Positions 1 to 8,285 are shown, counted from the stretch's first letter. The stretch is 9,745 bases of DNA from Candidatus Cloacimonadota bacterium (GCA_021108055.1 JAIORR010000178.1:1-9745), one strand, 5' to 3'. Numbers and translations are program-made. The notes: generated from the letters alone by a model not told the origin.

Positions 1-129
1 TACCCAATCGTAGTAATTTACATTATCTCGAAGATATTCACAGATCAATTGCAGTTTTTCGTTCAAGGTTACAGAATTCTCGATTATGTTATTAATCTTG
101 CTGATCAGAAATTGAAAACCTTTTTTCAT
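1..129 (-). CDS. GAF-domain protein, N-terminal 43 codons only (runs off left edge)
   Basis: An open frame begins at ATG 129-127 and stays open to base 1, giving 43 codons. It ends in NVNYYDWV. The pattern of an amphipathic helix (LNEKLQLICEYL) followed by a hydrophobic YDWV is the start of the small GAF-domain family that includes free methionine-(R)-sulfoxide reductase (fRMsr, YebR-type), where this strand continues as WVGFYL or WAGFYL. The catalytic cysteines of fRMsr would lie beyond the window, so reductase and ligand-binding sensor roles cannot be told apart. The codon just upstream in frame is TAG, so the start cannot be further out. It begins 19 bases after the gatD stop on the same strand, so it is probably the third gene of the gatE-gatD unit. 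I see no clear Shine-Dalgarno site. The GAF call rests on family resemblance of a short piece. Confidence 0.65.
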   Translation of the reverse strand, partial: MKKGFQFLISKINNIIENSVTLNEKLQLICEYLRDNVNYYDWV

Positions 130-148
130 CTATTTCATTGAATTGTTG

Positions 149-1531
149 TTATTTGTGAACTTTCCTGATAAATTCTTCAACTTCCGGAATTCCACCTTGA
201 TAAACAAGATAACCGTTATAAGGTTCTCGTTTGGTTATATCATTAGAAATAGGAGTCATCATTATTTCTTTAACTTTATCTATATCCGATGTTTGCCCCA
301 AAGCCCAGCCTAATTTAACATAAGCCACTTCGGGTAGCATATTCCCAGCAGGAATAACACCGTAACTCATCAGGTCTCTGCCGGTATCATAGACGAACAT
401 ATGAACATAACCCCAGAGTGTTTGAACGGTCATATAAACAGGAATGCCCTTTTCCTTACATTTTCTAATGGCAGGATAAAGCGGTTTATTTACATGTCCC
501 AGTCCTGTGCCGGCTATAACGATTCCCTTGTAACCATTATCTATCATAGAGTAGATCATATCCGGCTGCATATTCGGATAATAATAGATCATACCAACTT
601 TTTCTTCAAAGTAAGGAAGAATATCAACTTTGTTATCTTTACGGCGGCGGTTGTAATCTTCTTTGATCGGAGTTATTTTATCTCTTGTAACTCTGGCAAT
701 GGGAACATCACCGATCGTTCTGAAAGTAGATCGATAGGAAGAATGCATTTTACGAACCCTTGTGCCCTGATGCAATAAGCCGTATTCATCGGAGGTAGGA
801 CCGAACATACAGACCACAACCTCTGCAATATCAGATTCTGCTGCCGTGGTAGCTGCATGAATAAGATTCAATGCTGCATCGGAAGAAGGTCTGTCGGAAG
901 AACGCTGAGAACCCACCAGAACGATTGGTACGGGAGAATTCTGTACCATATATGAAATTGCAGCAGCAGTGTGATGGAGTGTATCTGTTCCATGTCCGAT
1001 AACGATCCCATCTACCCCCTTTTTGATCTCATTTCCAATTGCAATGGCTAATTTCTTATATTGCTCCGGTCCCATGTTTTCACTGAATACAGCAAAAAGC
1101 TTTTCGGTTTCCAGATTACAGATATCTGCCAGTTCCGGTACGGCACCGTAAAGTTCACCCGGAGAAAAAGCAGGAATTACTGCTCCCGTCCGATAATCCA
1201 GTCGGGAAGCAATGGTTCCGCCTGTTCCGAATAGTTTGATATTCGCTTTCCCTTCTGTAAACGGAAACTCTTTTTCCGGAATTTTATAATGTGCTTCTTT
1301 GTAGCCAAGTTCTTTTATCTCGGTAATGTTTTTTACGTTAATTCCCACATTATAACCTGTTTTCAATTTCAAGACTATATGGTTTTTATCATCGTTTTCT
1401 GCACGTGGAAGAATAATTCCGGAAAAATCTCCGCGAGTTGTTTTTATATGTGCATCACACCATACGCGGATATTGAATTGCTTGAGAACAGAAAGAGCTT
1501 TTCCTTTGTAACCTTTGAAGATATCTATCAT
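149..1531 (-). CDS. gatD: Glu-tRNA(Gln) amidotransferase subunit D (asparaginase-type, GatD)
   Basis: GatD is the glutaminase half of the GatDE enzyme. It releases ammonia that GatE uses to turn Glu-tRNA(Gln) into Gln-tRNA(Gln) in the cytoplasm. The 460-residue protein has the GatD layout: an N-terminal small beta domain (about 1-90, with GIILPRAEN and LKTGYNVGI), then an L-asparaginase-type amidase domain. The expected catalytic set is visible: Thr106 in GTGGTIAS (102-109), Thr182 and Asp183 in HGTDTL (180-185), and Lys261 in RVRKMHSS. Tyr113 sits where asparaginases carry their active-site loop tyrosine. The N-terminal domain and the KMHSS context separate it from plain AnsA/AnsB asparaginases of about 330 residues. 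The ATG start overlaps the gatE stop as ATGA and has an AAGGAG ribosome site 8 bases upstream. Length fits archaeal GatD. The unusual point is its presence beside bacterial envelope genes. Confidence 0.93.
   Translation of the reverse strand: MIDIFKGYKGKALSVLKQFNIRVWCDAHIKTTRGDFSGIILPRAENDDKNHIVLKLKTGYNVGINVKNITEIKELGYKEAHYKIPEKEFPFTEGKANIKLFGTGGTIASRLDYRTGAVIPAFSPGELYGAVPELADICNLETEKLFAVFSENMGPEQYKKLAIAIGNEIKKGVDGIVIGHGTDTLHHTAAAISYMVQNSPVPIVLVGSQRSSDRPSSDAALNLIHAATTAAESDIAEVVVCMFGPTSDEYGLLHQGTRVRKMHSSYRSTFRTIGDVPIARVTRDKITPIKEDYNRRRKDNKVDILPYFEEKVGMIYYYPNMQPDMIYSMIDNGYKGIVIAGTGLGHVNKPLYPAIRKCKEKGIPVYMTVQTLWGYVHMFVYDTGRDLMSYGVIPAGNMLPEVAYVKLGWALGQTSDIDKVKEIMMTPISNDITKREPYNGYLVYQGGIPEVEEFIRKVHK
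1528..1531 (-). other. ATGA stop/start overlap of gatE and gatD
   Basis: The gatE stop TGA (1530-1528) and the gatD start ATG (1531-1529) share bases. This overlap usually couples translation of two subunits, and it fits the equal need for GatD and GatE in one heterotetramer. Confidence 0.9.
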
Positions 1532-3522
1532 TTCTGCATCTCCTTCTTGGAAAGAGTTTTTTCAACTTCTTTTTCCAGAACACTCAAAGATATATTACCG
1601 ATGGCAATTTGTCTAAGGTTTCCCATTATCCATTTTTTCTCAGCATTAGCAGAATTAGATCTTTTTATTTGTCCGAACATATTACTGAGACTCACCAGGT
1701 TACCGAAAATATCTTCCGGCTTGATCTCCTCAAATCCTATTGTATTCAGGATCGAGGCAAACTCCATCTGCGGATGTTGATAAAGCTCCGGTAACATCTC
1801 ACCGAGTATTTCTTTTTGTAATTTCCTGCTTTTTATAAATCTGAACAGATCATAGACCATATTATAATCAAATTCTCCTGTAGATTCAAATTGTCCTTCG
1901 ATGTGCTTGAGAGTGTGACCGAACAATGTAGAAACAAAAACAGGTTTTTCCGAAAAATCGTTAATGATCTTTTCAATTATAGACATCAGGTTGTTTCGCA
2001 GGATGTAATGATATGTATCTTCCGGAATTTTCCACTTCTTCAGTTGGGAAAGCCGTTCTTTCAGATCGAGCGGTAATTTTTTACGAATATTTTCTATATG
2101 CTTATCTTCGATGGGAATGGGAGCGGAATCTGTGTCAGGATACATTCTGTCTGCTCCCGGAAGAACCCTTTCAAAGATAGTTGTTCCATCTTCCAATGCT
2201 TTTCTTGTTTCATTGGGAACTCCTTCAAAAGCCATCCTGCAACGCTCTTCAATGGTTTCCATCGCCGTCTGAATATCATCTTCCGATGACCAGAAAACGA
2301 TCTGAGCGTCATTATCTTTACTTCCTATTAAATTACTTCTTTTTTCAAGAAGAGCTTTGTCAAAGACGGCATTCATGTCTTCGGAATGGATCACATTCGG
2401 TTTTTCCAGACAGGCAATAACCTTAAGACGACCGATTATTTCATCTGCGAATGTTTTCCCGGGCTGAAGAAAGAAAGACAGGATCCCTTTGAAATCCGGA
2501 AGATTCACAGCAACCAATTTATAGTTTTTCTCCATTGCTTCGTTTATAGGAGAATACTGAATATCGGAAACATCAAAATTGATAATCTTAAAAACGGGTT
2601 TCCATTTCTTTGTACTGTCGATCCGTTTCAAAAGTTCTCTTTTTATTTCCAGAAGTGCTTTTTGCCGGAAAGCTTCATTATGAGTAAGTTCCGGTATTCT
2701 GTTTATATGAGAAACACCCTTTATCTCGACCCGGGTTCCGCCTTTTATGCTTACATTCACATCCTGACGTCCGGCACCGATCCCAACTCTTACCTTTCCT
2801 GAACTTCTATTCAAAAACCGGATGTAATGACCGGCTTCCATAACTTCGTCGGGTGTTTTCATATCGGGATAAGTAACTGTTTCGATAAGTGGAATTCCCA
2901 GCCTATCTGTTGTATATATCCGTTCGTGACCAATATCAGAGACTTCCCTGCAGGAATCTTCTTCTATGCTCAGTTGAATGATCCTGACCTTCTTATTTCT
3001 AAGTGGTATTTCACCTTCGATTCCTACGATAGCAGTTCTTTGAAAACCTGTTGGAATGCTCCCATCCAGATATTGTTTACGAGTGATATGAAGTTCACCG
3101 ACTATATTCTGTTTAAGCAAAAGAGAAATTTCAATAGCAAAATCCAGTGCTTCCCTGTTTATTGGAAAAGGTGGTGTGTCATCAACTTCATAAGTGCAAG
3201 TTGTTCTGTTCTTTATTCTGTAGGTTATATTTTTCCTGGTTTTGAATTCCATCAAAGCTGTTCCGTCGTAAGTTCCCATTTCAGAGAGAGTGGGACGCAT
3301 ATGCCTGATAAGTTCAGCATCAAAGTCTTCAAAATCCTGATATATTCCTACCGGACAATGACAAAAAAGTTTTTCCTTTGTCTTAAGCTGCTGATGGACT
3401 TCCAGACCGCTTTTGAAACCGAGCTTATTATAAACCAGAGGTTTCGCTTTTTTGCGAGGAATATATTCGACTAATTTCCTGGTTTTTTTATAATTTTGAG
3501 CAGGATCAAATTTCTTTTTCAT
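1528..3522 (-). CDS. gatE: Glu-tRNA(Gln) amidotransferase subunit E (GatE)
   Basis: GatE is the kinase/transamidase and tRNA-binding half of GatDE. With ATP it activates the glutamate on misacylated Glu-tRNA(Gln) and amidates it with ammonia from GatD. With the ATG at 3522 the protein has 664 residues. Visible in order: GatB/E signature SGLEVHQQL (about 38-46), FCHCP (53-57), TCTYEVDDTPP (108-118), YLDGSIPTGFQRT (151-163) and QDVNVSI (253-259). A stretch at roughly 281-410 fits the GAD (AspRS-like) insertion that distinguishes GatE from GatB. PGADRMYPDTDSAPIPI follows (455-471), then a helical tail domain to the end. The frame could open earlier at TTG 3579, but ATG 3522 has AAGGAA just upstream and is preferred. 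A lysine/arginine-rich extension of about 30 residues precedes the first conserved motif, longer than I expect in archaeal GatE. It is first in the gat unit. Confidence 0.93.
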   Translation of the reverse strand: MKKKFDPAQNYKKTRKLVEYIPRKKAKPLVYNKLGFKSGLEVHQQLKTKEKLFCHCPVGIYQDFEDFDAELIRHMRPTLSEMGTYDGTALMEFKTRKNITYRIKNRTTCTYEVDDTPPFPINREALDFAIEISLLLKQNIVGELHITRKQYLDGSIPTGFQRTAIVGIEGEIPLRNKKVRIIQLSIEEDSCREVSDIGHERIYTTDRLGIPLIETVTYPDMKTPDEVMEAGHYIRFLNRSSGKVRVGIGAGRQDVNVSIKGGTRVEIKGVSHINRIPELTHNEAFRQKALLEIKRELLKRIDSTKKWKPVFKIINFDVSDIQYSPINEAMEKNYKLVAVNLPDFKGILSFFLQPGKTFADEIIGRLKVIACLEKPNVIHSEDMNAVFDKALLEKRSNLIGSKDNDAQIVFWSSEDDIQTAMETIEERCRMAFEGVPNETRKALEDGTTIFERVLPGADRMYPDTDSAPIPIEDKHIENIRKKLPLDLKERLSQLKKWKIPEDTYHYILRNNLMSIIEKIINDFSEKPVFVSTLFGHTLKHIEGQFESTGEFDYNMVYDLFRFIKSRKLQKEILGEMLPELYQHPQMEFASILNTIGFEEIKPEDIFGNLVSLSNMFGQIKRSNSANAEKKWIMGNLRQIAIGNISLSVLEKEVEKTLSKKEMQK
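1540..1545 (-). promoter_or_regulatory. Ribosome binding site of gatD (AAGGAG)
   Basis: AAGGAG lies inside the last codons of gatE, 8 bases before the gatD ATG. It fixes that start and shows gatD can be initiated on its own as well as by coupling. Confidence 0.8.
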
Positions 3523-3526
3523 AGTA

Positions 3527-3532
3527 TTCCTT
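3527..3532 (-). promoter_or_regulatory. Ribosome binding site of gatE (AAGGAA), deciding the start
   Basis: AAGGAA ends four bases before ATG 3522. The alternative in-frame TTG at 3579 lacks a comparable site, so the 19 extra residues of the longer frame are probably untranslated leader. Confidence 0.65.
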
Positions 3533-3542
3533 ATTCTATCTT

Positions 3543-3556
3543 TACGCCACAGCGTA
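3543..3556 (-). promoter_or_regulatory. Small hairpin in the gatE leader
   Basis: TACGC, loop TGTG, GCGTA forms a perfect 5-bp stem about 10 bases upstream of the ribosome binding site, with two further A-T pairs beyond one mismatch. No T-run follows, so it is not an intrinsic terminator. It could influence initiation or be chance. Confidence 0.3.
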
Positions 3557-3594
3557 TAAATCCAGTTTAGCAAAATCAAAAAACAAGGTTATCG

Positions 3595-3605
3595 TGTCAA
3601 ATATA
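3595..3605 (-). promoter_or_regulatory. Candidate promoter elements upstream of gatE
   Basis: The 122-base gap between the TamB-like stop and gatE holds a perfect TTGACA (3600-3595), but the hexamer 17 bases downstream (GATTTT) is a poor -10. The same spot reads TATATTTG (3605-3598), which matches the TAnnTTTG -7 box of Bacteroidota, with TTGG 24 bases further upstream, somewhat too far. Either could give gatE its own promoter. Neither is convincing in such AT-rich sequence. No other gene is visible in this gap. Confidence 0.25.
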
Positions 3606-3644
3606 TTTACAGAGTTTCTTACTTTGCTGCCAAGCTATAGAAAA

Positions 3645-6600
3645 TTAAAACCTGAAAGATCTTTCCAGCATAATTTCGTGTGTATTTTCTTCTTCAAAAG
3701 GCAGAATATCATATCGATATGATATTTTGAATTTTAACGGCAGATCATATCTCAAGAGAAACTCCTGATAAACACCGGTAGCGGTTTCCACAGCAAGGTC
3801 TCCAGGTCTTTCTACCCGGAGTTCATAATCGATGAAAAAAGATCTCGTAACGTATTTTCCTATACTTACAGCAAGATTATTTAGAAAAAGATCGGAGCTG
3901 AACTGAGCAATTTGATTACTCTCCTGGGTATAATAGTATTCTTCTTTATTCTCCGAAGAATAGCTGGCAAAAAGATTCTGAATAAGGTCAACCTGTAAAT
4001 GAAAATAATCCACATGCAGCACTTTACGTGTCCAGTTCTCTACAGGAGAAATAAGAGGATCGATGATAGCACTTTTCAATCCTACTCCAGCTATCTGGAT
4101 AGCTTCATCCTGTAAGATCGTTTTCTTCTGACCTTGAGATATTTCATCCATTGTTCTGTTATACCTCAATTTAGCCAGAATATCAGTCATAAGATCATTA
4201 GGATCATCACTTTCTAATGCAAATTTCAATGTACCTATCGCTCCGGCTTTGCTTTCTTCATTATATATCTCCAACGTGATCAATGTTCCATCAGATATTT
4301 TTTTGTAGAATGTTCCAGAAATCTTTGCTCCAATATCAAAATGACTCAATTGTATCTTCATATAATCCAGCAACATTTCCGTTCCGAATACATCTATCGA
4401 GCCTTCTTCTGCTGTAAAGAGCGCTTCAGAAAGAATGAATTCACCTTCTTCATATTTAAGATGGAGATATCCACCCGGAGTGATCTTCACGTCCACCGGA
4501 TATGTTACATACCTCAAATTCTCGTCAAAATGAACTATAATATCCAGAGTAAACGGTAATGATACAGTGCTGCTTTCCTTTTTTTCTACTGTAACTTTGT
4601 TAAACAATTTCATCAGGTTTTCTGTATCGGGCGGATAGATAACATCTCCGTTTGAAGTATAAATATCACCATATATTTTTATGTCGTCAAAAGGACCTGT
4701 AACTTCAAGTTCATCAGTATATCTACCGGCAATAATGATCTTTGCAACAGAATTGCCGGGAGTGAATTCCGGTATATGAAAAAGAAGACCGTTCTTATTT
4801 GTATGAACAAAGAATTTCCCGAGATTCAGCATACCCAGTTTGAAATCATCTTCGTTATATCCTACTTCATTTTTAACGTAGAACCAGCCCTCTCCCATAC
4901 GAAACTTGAATTTCTTAAGATCGAATATATTATCTTTTACATCGAATTGAATCGCTATTTTGTCTATTTCTTCCAGTTGATCATTTATTTCAAGAACTCC
5001 TCTTGAAAGAGAAAAATCACTGTGATCTATCGAGATACCATTTTCCGTCATTATTACATTCAAATTAAAGTTACATCTGGAATTTCCACTTTTGATAACT
5101 TTTGTTTGTTTCGATATTAATTTCAAAAGATTACCTTCAAAAGAGATGTTGATCGAGTTTGTATCTGCGTAGGAATTGTTGTTCAGTAAATTATATCCAA
5201 TAGAACCTTTAGCAGACAGTTTCAAATCGTTCGCATCTATCAGAGAAAAGTCATCGATACTTAAAAGGCTATCTTCCTGAACCGCAATAAACCTGATCGA
5301 ATCTGCATGTAACCTGTTTATTTTCAGATCTGTTCCTTCAAGTGAAACATTTACTTTCTTGCTGCTATTTTCCTGCAAGTAAGAGAACTTACCCGAGATA
5401 TTACCGAGCATACTGGAATCAAGAACAACATTCTGTAAATCAAGTGATTTCATAACACCTGATGCTGAAATATTTAATTCCGGTTTTAATGTTATATCAC
5501 TATTTATCTTCAATATTTCCTGCTGTTTACAAAATATATTACTGTTCGAGATTTTGATAAAAGAGTTGTTCCCTGAAAGATGAATATTTGCATCTATTTG
5601 ATTGACCTTCCCGATACGGAAGTTATTTATATCCAGAGAACCTTCGATCAAACCTTTGCCACAATTATCATAGGCAATATCGAGGTTCATATCTCCCATC
5701 AGCTTGCTGGAAGTATAATAATCCGTAAAATATTTTGCAATATCACGTAATTTAAGTTTTTTTGCAGATAGTGTTATTCCATAGTTCAGAACAGGTTTAA
5801 CTCTGATCCAGGTATCAAGATCGATGTTCCTGTTAATTTTAAATTGTTTTGTATGAATGCTGTCAAGTGTTCCTTCTGCTAAAAGGTTTATCTCAAAAGG
5901 TTCATAATTAAATTTTGCATTATGAGATTTCAGATTTAGAAAGGTTCTGTTATTCGTGAGGTCAGCAACAAAATTGGTTACAAACCTGCCATCCAGTTTA
6001 CCAAAATCCCGATCATACGCCCGGATCACAGAAGCAACTACTATACTGAATTCATTTATCTCAACATTCATATTACCGGAAATTAAAGGAAGAGTGTTAT
6101 CCTGAAAAGTAGAATTAAGATCAAACCGCTTTAAGCTCAACTTTGCATTTGTTTCTTTTCTTTTCAGGTTTCCATCAAAATTCAGGAGAATATCACCTTT
6201 TTCGCGGGATAGACCGGCAAGATAATCATTTCCTACCAACCTTGCTTTCAGCAAAAGATCATCGATCCCGATTTTTTCATTTTGAAAATGCAAGTTATCG
6301 ATCTGCAAATGAACATCCGGTTTATCAGAAAAAAGTATCTTCGAATTCAGATCGCCTGAAATTTCAATATTGTTTTTCTTCCATAATACATCATCCGAAT
6401 TGATCTCAAACTCAAAACCTTCTGAAAACGAATATTTCCCATTCCCGTAAATCAGATTTCCTTCCCACGATGAATGATTCAAATAAATATCAAACGAGTT
6501 ATTAACCAATTCTGCTGTCAGATCGATGTTTTTAATTTTCTGTTCTGCAATTTCTATGCTGTCGGAAAATACTTTTGCAGAGATGACAGGTTCGGAGACT

Positions 6601-7592
6601 TTGCCCTCGATATTTATTTCTGCAGAAACTTTGCCGTCCATTAAATCCAGGTAATGCGAAAGAGAAACATCATTCATACCAACAAATGCAATTATACTTC
6701 TTTCATTCTTTAAAAAATCGTTTAAAACCGCATGTGCATCTATCTTATTATTATCGAAATAAACTTCTTTAGATGTTATCCTGATTTTCCTGTTATCACC
6801 GGAAAGATGAATATTTTCTGCTCTGAATTTCTTTTTGGTTAATTCAGCTTTTATATCTTTGAGTTTCCCATCATAAGTCAGCTTTTCAGTTTCATAGTTC
6901 AATTTGAAGTCCAGTTTTGATGAAATAGATTCAAGGATCGGCACCTGAATTTCGTCTGGGAAAAAATCGTTCATCTCTATTTGAGCGAATATTATTTTTC
7001 CTTTTTTCAAGATCGCATCTGTCTTGATCTCAGATGATTCCTGTGAAACTGCAGATAATTTTACTACAGATTCGGAAGTATTCTTTACCGAAACAGATAC
7101 ATCCTGCCAGGTATTAGATACATCAAATTTATTATCTGATATTTCAATGGTTATTTTCCCATTATAAATATCCAGTGCTTTAAAATATTTTGTGATATCC
7201 GGAATATCAAATTTCTTTTTTTTCTTTTTCCCGTAAGAAACATCCATATTTAACCTAAAAACAGGATCATAGATCTTTATATGTTTTATTGCTCGTAAAT
7301 TTGCAAACCGTGTAATTAACAATTTCTGCAGATTATATTCCACATATATCTGTTCAACATCGAGCATAAATTTCCCGGGACTAACTATCTTTACGTTTGA
7401 TATTCTAAGCTGTTTGTCATTAAAAACGAAGTTACCAAAAGATACATTTGCATCCAGATTTTCCGAAAGATAGCTGGAAAATCTTTCCTGAACTATCTCA
7501 TCTACCTTTACCAGTCTCACAAGAATAAAAAAAGATATATTAATAACAAAAACTATCAGAACTATTATCAGCAGCCACTTTTTCTTTTTCAC
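3645..7592 (-). CDS. tamB: TamB/AsmA-family envelope protein (DUF490 C-terminal domain)
   Basis: This 1315-residue protein has one N-terminal membrane anchor (about 6-26, after MKKKKW). A long periplasmic region follows, made of repeating short beta strands with little low-complexity sequence. The C-terminal third fits the TamB domain: GRYTDELEVTGPFDDIKIYGDI-type strands (near 956-977), ESDDP (1127-1131), SIGKYVTRSFFIDYEL (1243-1258) and a terminal Phe. TamB-like proteins form a hydrophobic groove from inner to outer membrane, implicated in phospholipid transport and, with a BamA-type partner, in outer-membrane protein assembly. No BamA/TamA gene is in the window. The start is GTG with AGGA 9 bases upstream, 15 bases after the lolD stop, so it is probably co-transcribed with the lol genes. 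Lysines 122-127 are encoded across an A8 run. Family assignment is firm; the exact cargo is not readable from sequence. Confidence 0.88.
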   Translation of the reverse strand: MKKKKWLLIIVLIVFVINISFFILVRLVKVDEIVQERFSSYLSENLDANVSFGNFVFNDKQLRISNVKIVSPGKFMLDVEQIYVEYNLQKLLITRFANLRAIKHIKIYDPVFRLNMDVSYGKKKKKKFDIPDITKYFKALDIYNGKITIEISDNKFDVSNTWQDVSVSVKNTSESVVKLSAVSQESSEIKTDAILKKGKIIFAQIEMNDFFPDEIQVPILESISSKLDFKLNYETEKLTYDGKLKDIKAELTKKKFRAENIHLSGDNRKIRITSKEVYFDNNKIDAHAVLNDFLKNERSIIAFVGMNDVSLSHYLDLMDGKVSAEINIEGKVSEPVISAKVFSDSIEIAEQKIKNIDLTAELVNNSFDIYLNHSSWEGNLIYGNGKYSFSEGFEFEINSDDVLWKKNNIEISGDLNSKILFSDKPDVHLQIDNLHFQNEKIGIDDLLLKARLVGNDYLAGLSREKGDILLNFDGNLKRKETNAKLSLKRFDLNSTFQDNTLPLISGNMNVEINEFSIVVASVIRAYDRDFGKLDGRFVTNFVADLTNNRTFLNLKSHNAKFNYEPFEINLLAEGTLDSIHTKQFKINRNIDLDTWIRVKPVLNYGITLSAKKLKLRDIAKYFTDYYTSSKLMGDMNLDIAYDNCGKGLIEGSLDINNFRIGKVNQIDANIHLSGNNSFIKISNSNIFCKQQEILKINSDITLKPELNISASGVMKSLDLQNVVLDSSMLGNISGKFSYLQENSSKKVNVSLEGTDLKINRLHADSIRFIAVQEDSLLSIDDFSLIDANDLKLSAKGSIGYNLLNNNSYADTNSINISFEGNLLKLISKQTKVIKSGNSRCNFNLNVIMTENGISIDHSDFSLSRGVLEINDQLEEIDKIAIQFDVKDNIFDLKKFKFRMGEGWFYVKNEVGYNEDDFKLGMLNLGKFFVHTNKNGLLFHIPEFTPGNSVAKIIIAGRYTDELEVTGPFDDIKIYGDIYTSNGDVIYPPDTENLMKLFNKVTVEKKESSTVSLPFTLDIIVHFDENLRYVTYPVDVKITPGGYLHLKYEEGEFILSEALFTAEEGSIDVFGTEMLLDYMKIQLSHFDIGAKISGTFYKKISDGTLITLEIYNEESKAGAIGTLKFALESDDPNDLMTDILAKLRYNRTMDEISQGQKKTILQDEAIQIAGVGLKSAIIDPLISPVENWTRKVLHVDYFHLQVDLIQNLFASYSSENKEEYYYTQESNQIAQFSSDLFLNNLAVSIGKYVTRSFFIDYELRVERPGDLAVETATGVYQEFLLRYDLPLKFKISYRYDILPFEEENTHEIMLERSFRF

Positions 7593-7601
7593 TTCAGTTA
7601 T

Positions 7602-7605
7602 TCCT
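7602..7605 (-). promoter_or_regulatory. Ribosome binding site for the GTG start of the TamB-like gene
   Basis: AGGA lies 9 bases before GTG 7592-7590, within the 15-base spacer after lolD. It supports the non-ATG start, which is directly followed by four lysines and the membrane anchor. Confidence 0.6.
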
Positions 7606-7607
7606 GA

Positions 7608-8273
7608 TTATTCCAGAACTCCATTCTTAAGAGTATATATCTTATGCATTCTTTTTGCAATTTCCAGGTTATGAGTAACTATCACAAAAGTCTGTCCATT
7701 TTTCCTATTCAATTCTATCATCAGGTTTATCAGTTCGTCGCTATGATGTTCATCCAGATTACCCGTAGGTTCATCTGCAAAAATGATCTCCGGATCATTG
7801 ATCAAAGCACGAGCCACAGCAACTCTCTGCTGTTCCCCACCACTCAACTGGTTCGGATAATGAGTTCCTCTATCCAGTATATCGAGAACTTTAAGAAGCG
7901 TTTTTGCTTTTTTAATGCTTTTTTTATAATTTCTGGATGCAATAAACATCGGCATTGCCACGTTCTCTTCCGCTGTAAAATCTTCGAGAAGGTAATGAAA
8001 TTGAAAAACAAAACCAACTTTTTTATTACGGAATTCATTGATGTTCTTATTGTTTACACTTATTTTTTTCCCGGAATAAAATATCTCTCCTTCATCTGCA
8101 CTATCCAGCATTCCCAGTAGATGTAATAATGTACTTTTCCCGCTTCCGGATTCTCCAATGATGGCTATCATATCACCTTTTTTAACCGAGAGATCGATTC
8201 CCCTTAATACCTTAAGTTTGCCGGTGGATTCCCGATAACTCTTTTTTATTTTTTCTACTTTCAATAAATCCAT
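7608..8273 (-). CDS. lolD: Lipoprotein-release ABC transporter ATP-binding protein LolD
   Basis: This is a 221-residue ABC ATPase, full length for the LolD/MacB class. It powers extraction of outer-membrane lipoproteins from the inner membrane. All nucleotide-binding motifs are intact: Walker A GESGSGKST (40-48), Q-loop Gln91, ABC signature LSGGEQQR (143-150), Walker B IIFADE with catalytic Glu168 and D-loop GNLD (171-174), and switch His201 in VTHN. The segment FQFHYLLEDFTAEENV (90-105) is very close to the LolD form and favours it over FtsE or MacB. The ATG start has GGAG five bases upstream. The gene begins 12 bases after the stop of its permease and is followed 15 bases later by the TamB-like gene. 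MacB-type export cannot be excluded by the ATPase alone, but the permease partner supports Lol. Confidence 0.92.
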   Translation of the reverse strand: MDLLKVEKIKKSYRESTGKLKVLRGIDLSVKKGDMIAIIGESGSGKSTLLHLLGMLDSADEGEIFYSGKKISVNNKNINEFRNKKVGFVFQFHYLLEDFTAEENVAMPMFIASRNYKKSIKKAKTLLKVLDILDRGTHYPNQLSGGEQQRVAVARALINDPEIIFADEPTGNLDEHHSDELINLMIELNRKNGQTFVIVTHNLEIAKRMHKIYTLKNGVLE

Positions 8274-8285
8274 TTTAACTCCAGA

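Noticed and set aside
149..1531. Plain type I or II L-asparaginase
   Set aside because: The extra N-terminal domain of about 90 residues, the 460-residue length and the ATGA overlap with a GAD-containing GatE all point to GatD.
1289..1780. 163-codon plus-strand open frame across the gatE/gatD junction
   Set aside because: It is antisense to both conserved genes, has no ribosome site I can see, and has a composition typical of a reverse-strand artefact.
2827..3474. 215-codon plus-strand open frame opposite gatE
   Set aside because: It lies fully antisense to gatE, which has strong conserved motifs. The translated protein is Phe/Cys/Ser-rich with no recognisable domain, as expected of a shadow frame.
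3523..3579. Upstream extension of gatE from TTG 3579
   Set aside because: It adds 19 residues with no family resemblance and uses TTG without a good ribosome site, while ATG 3522 has AAGGAA just upstream.
3580..3644. Intrinsic terminator after the TamB-like gene
   Set aside because: I find no stable GC stem followed by a T-run on the minus strand here, so separation of the two units is not shown.
7644..8120. 158-codon plus-strand open frame opposite lolD
   Set aside because: It is antisense to an intact ABC ATPase and has no recognisable motif.
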